Source: Paenibacillaceae bacterium (GTDB lineage Bacteria > Bacillota > Bacilli > Paenibacillales > Paenibacillaceae). Taken from it: a stretch of 64,000 nucleotides of DNA. The position numbers were made by a program, and so were the translations under genes. Numbering within the stretch: the first letter of the stretch is position 1; each line of letters starts with the position of its first letter. This document shows, piece after piece, positions 26,031 through 35,774 of this stretch. The DNA is taken from positions 1 through 64,000 of the forward strand of contig REGQ01000019.1 in assembly GCA_004134985.1 (NCBI GenBank). The letters run 5' to 3'. A model generated the notes under the pieces. It saw only the letters and a program-made list of their open reading frames with translations. It made no database searches and was not told where the DNA came from.

Positions 26031-27449
26031 ATTTTCAATTCACTTATTTGAGTAGGGGGCTACATGCTCTTACAAGATGTAGTGGAGGAGATTCACGATT
26101 TTCAATACGCACTAGCGTAGGATGCGACTAAGCCGTTCGGTTGCCGTGCGGACCACCGTATAATTCAACCCACGCATCCACGTTGGATGCGACGGGTAAT
26201 CCGAAATCTCATGCGAATCTATCAACAATTTCAATCCACGCATCCGCGTAGGATGTGACAGTCGCCTTTGAATAAGGCGATCAGCACTTCCTTATTTCAA
26301 TCCACGCATCCACGTAGGATGCGACCGAGAAGATGGAGCGAGATTTCATTCACATAGTGATTTCAATCCACGCATCCACGTAGGATGCGACGCTATGAAG
26401 CAACGGGACATTAATCCCAAGTTCCAATTTCAATCCACGCATCCGCGTAGGATGCGACCTCCAGCACTGGCTCGGCGTCCTTACTACAGGATGATTTCAA
26501 TCCACGCATCCGCGTAGAATGCGACTTACCGACATTTCAGATGTCGGAGATTAGGAGGGATTTCAATCCACGCATCCGCGTAGGATGCGACGAGAGAAAA
26601 CGGAGGGGATATCATGGCATGGATAATTTCAATCCACGCATCCGCGTAGGATGCGACGTTGCTTACTGTTGACTTGGGATACGATGCAAAAGATTTCAAT
26701 CCACGCATCCGCGTAGGATGCGACCGCGGAGATGACTTTGATCTTAAGCTGGTGTTATTTCAATCCACGCATCCGCGTAGGATGCGACCATGGCAGCTGA
26801 ATACTCGCCGCCGCTGCGCCTATTTCAATCCACGCATCCGCGTAGGATGCGACTTTTAGTCTGCTTGGACGGACTCGTTTTAAAGCATTTCAATCCACGC
26901 ATCCGCGTAGGATGCGACGCTTCGCTGCCGACGCTTACCGTGATTAAAATTGATTTCAATCCACGCATCCGCGTAGGATGCGACGACATCAACAATCTGG
27001 CCAATGAGTTTTACACCAAATTTCAATCCACGCATCCGCGTAGGATGCGACGTGAAAGTGATCAACACGCTGTCCTGTTGCGCGGTATTTCAATCCACGC
27101 ATCCGCGTAGGATGCGACTCCAGCAACTAAGGGATAAATACACACAGGCACAATTTCAATCCACGCATCCGCGTAGGATGCGACGGTACAGGTGCGCTGC
27201 TCATAGTTATTCCCAAGGATTTCAATCCACGCATCCGCGTAGGATGCGACAGGATGATTTGTACTTTAACACCGGACTCAAGGTTATTTCAATCCACGCA
27301 TCCGCGTAGGATGCGACTAATGGGATCGAAGAGAGAATGGCGAATGAAATCATTTCAATCCACGCATCCGCGTAGGATGCGACTCCCCTTCCTGCTCCGT
27401 GCTATCATGGAGCTATAATTTCAATCCACGCATCCGCGTAGGATGCGAC
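26031..27449 (-). CRISPR. Type I-C CRISPR array 1
   Basis: Twenty-one repeats of 32 bp plus one more decayed copy at 26031-26063, with spacers of about 32-36 bp. Read in the transcribed (minus) direction the repeat begins GTCGCATCCTACGCGGATGC and ends GTGGATTGAAAT; GCATCC/GGATGC forms the stem. The copies near 26098, 26162 and 26228 are mutated and the copy at 27418-27449 is canonical, so the leader is on the right. The leader side abuts cas2. Internal reading frames here are repeat artefacts. Confidence 0.97.
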
Positions 27450-27636
27450 GGCGATTTTGGGCCAAAAAAAACGAAAAAACAGCTTGTTTGGCCTCAAAAA
27501 TCACAGCTTTCTCATAATTCCAGAAAATAAAATTACTTTATTTTCAATTAAATCTAATTAAAAGGGAGTTATGTGGTGCGAATCCCCCGGGGATTTCATG
27601 TGCACTATACATTCGCACCAGAGTTTCGCACCTCAA
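27450..27636 (-). promoter_or_regulatory. Leader of CRISPR array 1
   Basis: AT-rich region between the first repeat and the cas2 stop codon. Next to the repeat is GCGATTTT, also found at the same place in leader 2. At 27575-27619 is a 45-bp motif starting GGTGCGAATCCCC and ending ATTCGCACC, which recurs in leader 2 with two differences. The gap between motif and first repeat is 125 bp. Likely roles are adaptation anchoring and/or array promotion. Confidence 0.85.
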
Positions 27637-27927
27637 CTATAGAATTAAAGTCCCCTCCAAGTCAATCGCTTCTTTCACTCCGATATGCTCCACTTTTCCT
27701 TTATGATTGTTGCCAAGCCGATAAAATCGGAGGCTATCCTCCGTAGAATCAATAATGTCGATAAGCTTCAGTCGCAAATCAGCAAATTGGGCGGCATCGA
27801 CGATGCATTCAAACACCGAGTTCTGGACACGCTGACCGTAGTTTTGGCACATTTTTGACACTTGACGGAGTCTTCTTTGCCCACTACTAGTTACTGTGCT
27901 GACATCATATGTAATTAATACAAGCAT
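27637..27927 (-). CDS. cas2: CRISPR adaptation protein Cas2
   Basis: A 96-residue protein starting MLVLITYDVST, the typical beta1 strand with the conserved Asp, then GQRVQNSVFECIVD and ending AIDLEGTLIL. With Cas1 it forms the complex that inserts new spacers. ATG 27927 follows GTAGGTG and starts 7 bp after the cas1 stop codon; earlier starts would overlap cas1 extensively. Last gene of the cas operon, next to leader 1. Confidence 0.95.
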   Translation of the reverse strand: MLVLITYDVSTVTSSGQRRLRQVSKMCQNYGQRVQNSVFECIVDAAQFADLRLKLIDIIDSTEDSLRFYRLGNNHKGKVEHIGVKEAIDLEGTLIL

Positions 27928-27934
27928 ACTGCAC

Positions 27935-28966
27935 CTACTTCCATAGAAATGGCGGGTACTCATCCAAGTCATTGCGCAAATGGCGTGCCAGTAATAAAGC
28001 TTGCGCATGGGGTACAAGACCCCAAGCGATCTTTTCCCCCAGGAAGGGATGTGTAATTGCCTCTTGTTTCTTCGTTTGCCATGCTGCCAGAAACTTCTTT
28101 CTGGCTTCATCGGTCATTATGACAGCCCCGTTTTCCTTTTTCAGAAAATCATCATGATTGACAACTTTCTTGTTAATTAAGGATAGGACAAATTTATCCG
28201 CGAAACAGCCGCGCAGCTCCTCCATCACATCCAGCGCCAGCGATACCCGCCCAGGCCGATCCCGATGCAGAAAACCAACATAGGCATCAAGACCAACGGC
28301 TTCCAAAGCAGATGCTGTGTCGTTGGCCAACAGCGTGTAAGCAAATGATAGCATGGCATTCACGTTATCCAGCGGCGGCCTTCTTGAACGGGAATGAAAG
28401 TAAAAATCTTCTTTTTGCTGTAAGATCATGTGATGAAAGCATTTATTATAACTGATTGCAGCTTGTCCTTCCAGACCTCGCAATCTTTCTAGATCCTCGC
28501 ATTGCCTGACTTCAACAAGAATTGAGGACAATTGCTGGGAAATCTCTTTAAATTTCGGGACATCTATCCGCAGGGGATAATCCCGTGTCATTCTTTCCAG
28601 CATCCACTTGCTATTGTAAATTTTGCCGATAATAAAGTTTCGGGCAATTTGTGCCGAACGATGTTCATCTTCCGACAGCAAATACTGTTTTTTTCTTAGT
28701 ACAACATTGCCTTTGCTTTGTCCAATCACTCTGGCTATAAATCTACCATTCATTGTCAAAAACATGATCGAAATATTACGTTCTGCACAATATCCCATTA
28801 GCGCTGGACTCGCCCCTGTGTAGCCAAAAGCTACAATGGACTCCAAATTATGAAGCGGCAGTCTGGCGATCTTCTCCTGTTCTTTAAGCAGAACAATATT
28901 GTCGCCATCCAGCGACAAATAGACGTCAGGCTGCGTAATGTAGAGCGTGTTCAGCAGCTTCTTCAT
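27935..28966 (-). CDS. cas1: CRISPR integrase Cas1 (type I-C)
   Basis: A 343-residue Cas1. The N-terminal beta domain is MKKLLNTLYITQPDVYLSLD; the C-terminal helical domain has the metal-binding Glu in LRGLEGQAA, the histidine in FLHRDRPGRVSLALD-type segment (residues about 230-250), and a following Asp. It catalyses spacer integration at the leader end of the array. The start overlaps the cas4 end by 4 bp. Confidence 0.97.
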   Translation of the reverse strand: MKKLLNTLYITQPDVYLSLDGDNIVLLKEQEKIARLPLHNLESIVAFGYTGASPALMGYCAERNISIMFLTMNGRFIARVIGQSKGNVVLRKKQYLLSEDEHRSAQIARNFIIGKIYNSKWMLERMTRDYPLRIDVPKFKEISQQLSSILVEVRQCEDLERLRGLEGQAAISYNKCFHHMILQQKEDFYFHSRSRRPPLDNVNAMLSFAYTLLANDTASALEAVGLDAYVGFLHRDRPGRVSLALDVMEELRGCFADKFVLSLINKKVVNHDDFLKKENGAVIMTDEARKKFLAAWQTKKQEAITHPFLGEKIAWGLVPHAQALLLARHLRNDLDEYPPFLWK

Positions 28967-29622
28967 TCCTTGATTCTCCCTTCAATATAGCTCTTAACCG
29001 TCTGCTTATTCATTAACTTTGGCAAACAAACATGGTGAAGAGAGCAGTTATTGCAGAAAGATCCTGTCTTTACTTTAGGCGTATACCTGCGCTTGTAATA
29101 GTCCTGCATTTCGGATACGATCAACTTGACTTTCCGCTTAATTTCATCGTTTAAGGGCACTTCGACACGATGCCTGGTCTCGTTATAAAAAATATACCCT
29201 GTGTGAATTTGACATAACAGCATTTCTTCCAAGCAGATTGCCTGTGCAGCCAATTGCAGCACATCAGCGTCATTTTTTTTCGGTTTTCCACGCTTATATT
29301 CAATTGGATAAGGCAAATATTTGCCCTCGGCCCCATTGATTTCTACACCGTTGTCATCACTTATAAACTCCACTACATCGCAAATGCCTGAAATTTTTAG
29401 TTCATCTGATTTCACTGGCATCGCGCGTACGATCAGCTTTTCTCCACGTTTCTCCCGTACAAAGGGCTTGTCCGCATTTCGATGAAGGTGCTGGCCCTCT
29501 ATCGTTCTGACGTTTTCTTCCCATTGCTGTTCAATATGAATCAACGCCCACTGCCGCTTGCAAAATTCAAAATGCTGGATGCCCGACACCATTAAATAAT
29601 GGTCGTCGTCATTATAGTCCAT
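28963..29622 (-). CDS. cas4: CRISPR-associated exonuclease Cas4
   Basis: A 219-residue RecB-family nuclease. One cysteine of the iron-sulfur cluster is in FEFCKRQW near the start and the other three are in SFCNNCSLHHVC at the end. Nuclease motifs include the Asp in ISGICDVVEF and YPIEYKRGKPKK (E and K residues). Cas4 trims prespacers and helps choose those with the correct PAM. It overlaps cas7c by 11 bp. Confidence 0.95.
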   Translation of the reverse strand: MDYNDDDHYLMVSGIQHFEFCKRQWALIHIEQQWEENVRTIEGQHLHRNADKPFVREKRGEKLIVRAMPVKSDELKISGICDVVEFISDDNGVEINGAEGKYLPYPIEYKRGKPKKNDADVLQLAAQAICLEEMLLCQIHTGYIFYNETRHRVEVPLNDEIKRKVKLIVSEMQDYYKRRYTPKVKTGSFCNNCSLHHVCLPKLMNKQTVKSYIEGRIKE

Positions 29623-30469
29623 CGATAACCTCGGTCTTTAATCCATCCAGCTCGTTGCGTTCAATGGTGTAATCTTCAAATGCTTTAGGCTCATCTATCG
29701 TTGCTTTTACTTGTAGTGAGCGATGGACTTTTGCAGAAGAATATTGCCCCAATTTGGAGTTGTGCTCCCACCAGAATACTTTATGAACTTCCATACTGCC
29801 GTCCGGCCGGGCTGCGGAAGCGTCGTTCTCAAACAGCGTAATAAGCGCTTGTTTTACCTTCTCCGCATCTTCGTTCGTAAAGCCCGTTTTTTCAGCCAAT
29901 TGGGTGTTAATACTGCCGTAAAAAACATAGACGCCATAGTCTACCCGATGTTTCATCCCCATCGTATCAGAGCCGCGCTCCTTGCCTGGCTCAGAATTGA
30001 CACTTTTCGTAATTTGCATGCTCGTAATATCTATTGGCGCAGCGCTTATTGCCGTATGTATCGATACCGGTCCCCTCACCCCAACGGATACGCCCTTCTC
30101 CCCATTTTTGAACGCAAACACTTGGCCAAAGCTGCGAACGTCTAACCATTCCTTACAAGCGATTTCAGCAAACGCGTCGCTCGAACTTGTTTTGGACTTC
30201 AGGATTTTTGCCAATTCCGGATTCGCATCGGCACGTTCTCTTAAACTTCCGAACACATCCAATTTCCGGTCGTTGGATTGTACGAAAATGGATTCCCCCA
30301 TATCCTGCAGGCGGTTTCTGATTTTACGTTTCAACGCGACATCAGAAATCTCACCAAAGCCGTCATAATTTTGACGGGGCCGATTGCCATTGAGCGGATC
30401 ACCATTCGGGTTTGCATTCTTTACGGACAACACGACTGCAAAATCTATTTTATGGTCTAATACTGTCAT
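29612..30469 (-). CDS. cas7c: Cas7c (Csd2) backbone subunit
   Basis: A 285-residue Cas7 protein, several copies of which coat the crRNA in the type I-C Cascade. It has the family start KIDFAVVLSVKNANPNGDPL, NRPRQNYDGFGEISDVALKR, and VRGPVSIHTAIS plus GMKHRVDYGVYVFYG. It follows cas8c after a 20-bp gap containing the ribosome-binding site. Confidence 0.95.
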   Translation of the reverse strand: MTVLDHKIDFAVVLSVKNANPNGDPLNGNRPRQNYDGFGEISDVALKRKIRNRLQDMGESIFVQSNDRKLDVFGSLRERADANPELAKILKSKTSSSDAFAEIACKEWLDVRSFGQVFAFKNGEKGVSVGVRGPVSIHTAISAAPIDITSMQITKSVNSEPGKERGSDTMGMKHRVDYGVYVFYGSINTQLAEKTGFTNEDAEKVKQALITLFENDASAARPDGSMEVHKVFWWEHNSKLGQYSSAKVHRSLQVKATIDEPKAFEDYTIERNELDGLKTEVIDGL

Positions 30470-30489
30470 TGTAATCGCTCCTTTTGATT

Positions 30490-30897
30490 TCAGATGTTTT
30501 CGGTGTTTACCGAACTCTCATCGCTACTTCCATTACTATCATCCTGCTTGTCCTTCTTCTGGTAAAGCTCATGCCGCTGACTATAAAAACCGAGTAAATA
30601 TTTGCCGGATAACGGTCGATTATTAAATTTATCAAGCGGAATTCGGGAAGCGACTTCATCAATAATCCGGGATAAATACGTAGCTTTCGTTCCCAAGCGA
30701 GCCTGATAAGGCTGCAAGCTCATTTGAATGGTTCTCCATGTTCGAGCAGGATGCTGAGCAAATGAATTCATATAGCGAATGGCATTGCTTGCCCGTGTTT
30801 CTTCCGAACCTAAAGCGCGTCTTTCCAACACATCGGCAACTGCCAACAACCGGCCAAACAAGTAGTCACGATCCTCATTTTCGGTATCCAATGCCAC
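30490..30897 (-). CDS. cas11c: Predicted Cas11c from an internal start in cas8c
   Basis: Within the 3' part of cas8c, an in-frame GTG at 30897 is preceded, with an 8-nt gap, by AGGAGG (30906-30911, minus strand). It would give a 135-residue protein starting [18 protein letters not shown] and sharing the Cas8c C-terminus. In studied type I-C systems the small subunit Cas11c is made by just such internal initiation in cas8c, and about this length is expected. The site is seen in the sequence; its use is inferred from the family. Confidence 0.7.
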   Translation of the reverse strand: MALDTENEDRDYLFGRLLAVADVLERRALGSEETRASNAIRYMNSFAQHPARTWRTIQMSLQPYQARLGTKATYLSRIIDEVASRIPLDKFNNRPLSGKYLLGFYSQRHELYQKKDKQDDSNGSSDESSVNTENI

Positions 30898-32406
30898 CTG
30901 AGATCCCTCCTGTCGATTAACTAAAGCACATGCAATGCTAAGTGTCTTTTCCCATTCCCATTTTTCCAGCGCTACAGGGTTGGATGCCCTGTGAAAAGCA
31001 CTTTTGACGATATCCTGAGGGATTCTATTCCCGTCCACAATACAAGCAAGCATCCGCTCCATTAACCCTTTGACAACCTTATCACTTGCACGAGGACCGT
31101 AAGCTGCAAAGGCAATATCCTTCGTCGCTGGCGCTCCGAAAAACTGCACATTTTCTCCCTTGTCATTTTTGCGGTAGCGATGGAGCCACACACAGCTTGA
31201 ATGCCAATGGATCAGCTTCTCCAGATACAGCTCCTTGTTCATACTCCGATAGTACAGAACCGCCATTCGACCGGTTGTCGCGGAGTCAAGAACCATAATG
31301 CTGACCTCGGCTTTTCTGGATAAATTGCTTCTGTATCCCCCCAGAGCCTTTGCTACTTCGGCCGCAAATTGTTCGTTGGTAAACGACTTCTTTACCCTTT
31401 CTTCTGCGGGCGTCGGGTCAATGGAGAAAGTATCCTCGCCTGGTTCAACGACGTCGAGTGCATCATTTGCCCAGACAAGAAACACACGCTGATCGATGAT
31501 TTTGCCTTGGCGATTAATGAGCCATTTCAGTGCGTTATGCGCTTTTTGCGATACCTCATAGCTAATGCTGGCAGCTTCATTCCCTGTGTTGAATCGTCCA
31601 CGAAATGTAAAGCCGCTTGTATCATTGGCCGAGATCAGCTTCGCCTTGTCCGCAGCATTGCGGATTTTGTTCGCATGTTTCTCTGTACCCGGCTGCCGTT
31701 TACCAGTTACATAACAGACATCTGCTTCACCCAACAACCTACTGTAATGGTTAACAAAAGAATCATATACCTCACGATCTCGCCAAACTTTGGTTAAAAT
31801 CCGGTCGGGGGAATAGACATTAAATCGAATGAATGCGCTCTCTTGTTCTCCTGTGACTGAGGTAAAAATGGCTGGTTTCTCTGGATACAAATGTTCATAT
31901 TTCTTATCCCATTTCTCGATGAGCCGCTTTTCCGCATCAACACATAGAACTTTCCATTCCACTAAATCTTTAATAAGTTGTCTTTTACTAAGATAAGCAT
32001 AAATGCTTTTTACTTTAGCACAAGTATCTGGGGACTTCGCCCAATCAGCTAACTGTTCAATGTATGCTGCAAAAGGCTCCTCTTTTTTTATTTTCCCGCC
32101 ATAAGCGACAAAATCGCCAGCGACATAACTCAGTTTATCGTGCAGCGGATAAGGTGCAACTTTGGAGCCTGCCCTGCTAGAGGAATCTTCCGTACACGGG
32201 ATGAGTGTACTTGCATCGCTCTTATCGACAACGGATGCCGAATGGAATTCGCCATTTTCCGTAATTAAAACTTCAATATGGGCATTCTGGGTCGTGTGGG
32301 AAACAGGCAGCAGTGTATACTCGCGATCATTGGATTTCGTCTCAATCACGCCAACCTGGCCAAGATTTGATTCGTACGTCTCATATAAATTAAACAGCCA
32401 ACTCAT
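30490..32406 (-). CDS. cas8c: Cas8c (Csd1) large subunit
   Basis: A 638-residue type I-C large subunit, which recognises the PAM and recruits Cas3. It starts [19 protein letters not shown] and has the family's [22 protein letters not shown] near residue 35 (split at the turn) and YKSM-like [21 protein letters not shown] in the second half. The final part also encodes the predicted Cas11c. Its ATG overlaps the cas5c stop codon (ATGA). Confidence 0.95.
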   Translation of the reverse strand: MSWLFNLYETYESNLGQVGVIETKSNDREYTLLPVSHTTQNAHIEVLITENGEFHSASVVDKSDASTLIPCTEDSSSRAGSKVAPYPLHDKLSYVAGDFVAYGGKIKKEEPFAAYIEQLADWAKSPDTCAKVKSIYAYLSKRQLIKDLVEWKVLCVDAEKRLIEKWDKKYEHLYPEKPAIFTSVTGEQESAFIRFNVYSPDRILTKVWRDREVYDSFVNHYSRLLGEADVCYVTGKRQPGTEKHANKIRNAADKAKLISANDTSGFTFRGRFNTGNEAASISYEVSQKAHNALKWLINRQGKIIDQRVFLVWANDALDVVEPGEDTFSIDPTPAEERVKKSFTNEQFAAEVAKALGGYRSNLSRKAEVSIMVLDSATTGRMAVLYYRSMNKELYLEKLIHWHSSCVWLHRYRKNDKGENVQFFGAPATKDIAFAAYGPRASDKVVKGLMERMLACIVDGNRIPQDIVKSAFHRASNPVALEKWEWEKTLSIACALVNRQEGSQVALDTENEDRDYLFGRLLAVADVLERRALGSEETRASNAIRYMNSFAQHPARTWRTIQMSLQPYQARLGTKATYLSRIIDEVASRIPLDKFNNRPLSGKYLLGFYSQRHELYQKKDKQDDSNGSSDESSVNTENI

Positions 32407-33122
32407 TTATCTGCCTCCCGCTCCAATTCCCCAAGCAGCTCATCTGCCGACGTCACATTGACCGCTCCAAAATGCTTCGCTTTCATAGCTCCGATTGGAC
32501 GGATTTGCTCGCATGCTTCAGGTCTTATAAACTGGATAATGCCGCTACGCATCACTGGATTCCAGAGACGCACCTCCATCTGGTCTCTCCCCGTTTCATC
32601 GGGATAATTAATCCCGTGCACCATGTTGCCGAGTGGAATCTCCTCAGCGTCGTCATAAAATCCTTTCCCTTCGTCATACACGCAAGGCTCCACATAAGCT
32701 TGGCATTCTCTGGCTCCGAGGAAAATATCTCTTCGGCCACCAGCCTTTAGAGAACGCTTTAATATGTTATGATGCTTTTCTTCGTTGCGGTCATGCAACA
32801 TGTCCGGACGGTTCATATTAAATTCAAAATGACATTTCACCTTGTAACGAACATCCTTTAGATACGTATAATTGGCAAGCGTATTGCCGCCGCCGTAGTC
32901 CATCGGACGAATTCCTTTGGACTCCATGCGAATGGGGTTCATTATCCGCACTTCATCGACCACAATGATAAGCGTAGGTTTCCAGTATATCGATTCAACA
33001 ATCCCTTTCAGAGCTTGGTAGGTTGGCACATTGTAAGTCAGTTTCTCCCCGCCAAGCTTCGTCAAAGGATCGGTGAATAGAGCGTATTTCCCATATACCT
33101 CAAATTCAATTCCGTTTCTCAT
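32403..33122 (-). CDS. cas5c: Cas5c (Cas5d) crRNA-processing subunit
   Basis: A 239-residue Cas5 that in type I-C replaces Cas6: it cuts the repeat hairpin and keeps the 5' handle. Visible features are [41 protein letters not shown] and [11 protein letters not shown] with [19 protein letters not shown] precedes the ATG. It must accept the repeats of both arrays, whose stems differ. Confidence 0.95.
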   Translation of the reverse strand: MRNGIEFEVYGKYALFTDPLTKLGGEKLTYNVPTYQALKGIVESIYWKPTLIIVVDEVRIMNPIRMESKGIRPMDYGGGNTLANYTYLKDVRYKVKCHFEFNMNRPDMLHDRNEEKHHNILKRSLKAGGRRDIFLGARECQAYVEPCVYDEGKGFYDDAEEIPLGNMVHGINYPDETGRDQMEVRLWNPVMRSGIIQFIRPEACEQIRPIGAMKAKHFGAVNVTSADELLGELEREADK

Positions 33123-33186
33123 GTGGTTTACCTCCCCTCATTTTCTTTCATTTTCCTTATAAAAACTGTCCTTAGTGGGCAGGTTT

Positions 33187-35640
33187 TCAATATATATCAA
33201 GTCCTAATTGGCTATCGTTATCCAGATTAAGCCCAAATTCTTCGTCGTAGGCCCCATCTTTCAATGCCAACACCTTCCCGTCAAGCAGGCTTACCAACGC
33301 ATCATTTTTAATTAGCGTATCGAGCTCGAAACGAAATACATTTATCGTAAACTGCTGTGCACAACGCATTAATCGTGCAAAATCTTCAATAGAGCGATCA
33401 CCATTCAATTGGACGATGATCTCCTTGCCCTCCATTTCCCCTTCCCCATAGGGAACAATAATGGATGTCGTGTAGTTTTCAATTACCTCAAAATGTTCGG
33501 CCGCTGTATGATAACTATTTGCCAGAAACAATGGGAGACGACTCCTGTGCTCGCTCATATAGGCGGAATAAAAGTTATTATCTTCTTTTTTAGCAAACAA
33601 CAATGTTGTCATCTTCGTTCGCAACTTAGGAACTGAGTAATCAAGCTGGGGTTGAAATGCTGTATAAAACTCTTGAAAATACCGCTCCATCGCTTGCTCA
33701 GAAAGTACATGCCCACCATGTTTAGAAGCATCGCGCTTAAGATCAAGCAAGATTTTTTTTGAAATCTTCTTCCCCTCTTTAATCTCCAACAATCTATCCA
33801 AATTTTCTTCTGCATGATCGATGACATACACTTGCCGCAGCATCTTATGCTCTCCATGCCGATTACAGCGTCCTGCCGCTTGGGCAATGGAATCCAAACC
33901 CGCCAAGGAGCGAATGACACATTCAAAGCTTACATCTACACCTGCTTCAATCAACTGCGTGCTGATACAAATGACAGGGTGCTCCTTTTCCAGGTGCTCC
34001 CTGATTTCATCCAGCATTACTTTCCGGTGCGCCGCACACATCGATGTGCTCAAATGATAAATCGGCTTGGACGCATGCTCTTCTTGCAATTGGCGGTACA
34101 ACGCTTTAACAACCGCTTTCGTATTTAAAATAACCAGCACGCTTTGAACCTCTCTGAGCTGCTCACTTACAAATTCGGCCAACTCGTCATTATTAAACAC
34201 TTGATCGGTTGCTTTATCAATAACTTCGACCCGCTGAAATGCCTGGATGACATTGCCGAGGTTTTCAATAATTTCTGCGTTTGGTTTAATTTCAAGCTTA
34301 TGCTCTACGTAATCCAGCTCTGGCTGTGTCGCCGTACAAAGCAGCATACTGGAGCGACCATAATCTTTCAAGAAATTTACCGCTTGGTTAAACAACGAAA
34401 TACATGGGACGGGGACTTTTTGCACTTCATCAAAAATAATAACAGCCTTGCTTAGATTGTGCAGTCGACGAATATTTCTGCTTCCTTTGGCATAGAAAAC
34501 ATTTAAAAACTGTACCATCGTTGTAAAAATGATTGGAGAATCCCAGTTGTCTTTGGCCAGTTTCAGTTTCTGCTGGACTGTGAGCATACCGTCTTCATAG
34601 TCTTGATATTCCTCTTCCTCGTTTACATCGTCAATGACGTTAGAGTGATGTTCCAGTATATTGCGTGGATCTCGCAGTATTCTGCGCACTTCTTCGGCAT
34701 TTTGTTCAATTATTGTCGTGTAAGGCACAACATAAATAATTCTCTTTTTGTCATAAATCTGTGCATGTTTCAACCCATAACGCAAGCTGGCCAGCGTCTT
34801 GCCGCCGCCTGTCGGAATCGATAACGTATAAACTTCTGAAGGCTTTTCGGCAAAGTGCTCGCACTGATCTGACATCGCCCTTCGGAGCGTATTGATTGGC
34901 GAATCGGCATCTTCATGCTCAGCAAAAGTTCTGATTTTACCCATCAGCTTCTCATAGTAATCCTTGAACAAAAGCTTGGAATCCATCGGCGGTTCGCTTT
35001 GCTTATTTTCCTCAAATCGTCTAGTATTCGTTCGATCTGCATCGATTAATGCACTGAACACAAATTTGGTTAAAAACATCATTTTAGTTTCAAAAGATAA
35101 TAAAGACATTTTTTTATGATAGGTTTCTACCTCAGCCGCCGCTTGCTCAACATACTGACGAAAATCCGAATCACTCATGACGTGTGAAAAAAAACGTTGT
35201 GTCGCCAATTGAAACTCTTCAGGTTCCTTGTCTCTCACCCGTTTTAAATAGGGAGATTCCAATTGTTCATTCAAAAAATCCTGCAAATAGGCGTGATGCG
35301 AAATAATTGCATTTCCAACAATTTCAGCTAGCAAACCTTTAAATTGATTATCTATCTTTTCATGAAGTAATTGATAAAGAAGCTTTCCTCCTGCAGTAGA
35401 ATGATCGACACTACCTCGCTTGGGGGGTGAATTTGGATTAGCAACAGCTTCCAGCAAATATTCCTTGAATTCATCAGTATATTTCCCCATATCATGCAGC
35501 AGTCCGGCAAGACCAGCCACATGTTTCAAATCAATCTTGGCGCCAAATTGTTCGGCTAGCGCTTTAACTTCAAGCAAATGCTCTTCAACCGTTTGAATTT
35601 TCCCGTCACTTTCTCGAATATGAGCAATGTAACCTATCAA
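33187..35640 (-). CDS. cas3: Cas3 nuclease-helicase
   Basis: An 817-residue effector. The HD nuclease part has HLLEVKALAEQF, GLLHDMGKYTDEF and DHSTAGG. The superfamily 2 helicase has Walker A PTGGGKT, DEVQ in place of DEAH (VIIFDEVQKVP), TATQPEL, and QAAGRCNRHGE. I prefer a TTG start at 35640 (LIGYIAHIRES), because GGAGG lies 5 nt before it; ATG 35652 and GTG 35667 lack a ribosome-binding site. It degrades DNA marked by Cascade. Array 2 lies directly upstream on the same strand. Confidence 0.95.
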   Translation of the reverse strand: MIGYIAHIRESDGKIQTVEEHLLEVKALAEQFGAKIDLKHVAGLAGLLHDMGKYTDEFKEYLLEAVANPNSPPKRGSVDHSTAGGKLLYQLLHEKIDNQFKGLLAEIVGNAIISHHAYLQDFLNEQLESPYLKRVRDKEPEEFQLATQRFFSHVMSDSDFRQYVEQAAAEVETYHKKMSLLSFETKMMFLTKFVFSALIDADRTNTRRFEENKQSEPPMDSKLLFKDYYEKLMGKIRTFAEHEDADSPINTLRRAMSDQCEHFAEKPSEVYTLSIPTGGGKTLASLRYGLKHAQIYDKKRIIYVVPYTTIIEQNAEEVRRILRDPRNILEHHSNVIDDVNEEEEYQDYEDGMLTVQQKLKLAKDNWDSPIIFTTMVQFLNVFYAKGSRNIRRLHNLSKAVIIFDEVQKVPVPCISLFNQAVNFLKDYGRSSMLLCTATQPELDYVEHKLEIKPNAEIIENLGNVIQAFQRVEVIDKATDQVFNNDELAEFVSEQLREVQSVLVILNTKAVVKALYRQLQEEHASKPIYHLSTSMCAAHRKVMLDEIREHLEKEHPVICISTQLIEAGVDVSFECVIRSLAGLDSIAQAAGRCNRHGEHKMLRQVYVIDHAEENLDRLLEIKEGKKISKKILLDLKRDASKHGGHVLSEQAMERYFQEFYTAFQPQLDYSVPKLRTKMTTLLFAKKEDNNFYSAYMSEHRSRLPLFLANSYHTAAEHFEVIENYTTSIIVPYGEGEMEGKEIIVQLNGDRSIEDFARLMRCAQQFTINVFRFELDTLIKNDALVSLLDGKVLALKDGAYDEEFGLNLDNDSQLGLDIY

Positions 35641-35774
35641 AACCACCTCCATTAAAACAACAGCCACTTCGTTTTACCTATTATTATCTTATATCGGTTA
35701 TTTTTTACTTTTTTTAATAGTTTTTGAAAATTAGTGCGAACAGATCTGTGAACACAGACATCCGCGTTTGTCTC

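Noticed and set aside
26526-27309. Several open frames with repeated IHPRMR or SYADAWIEI-like peptides
   Set aside because: They are translations of the 32-bp CRISPR repeats in various frames, not genes; the same applies to 35724-37729.
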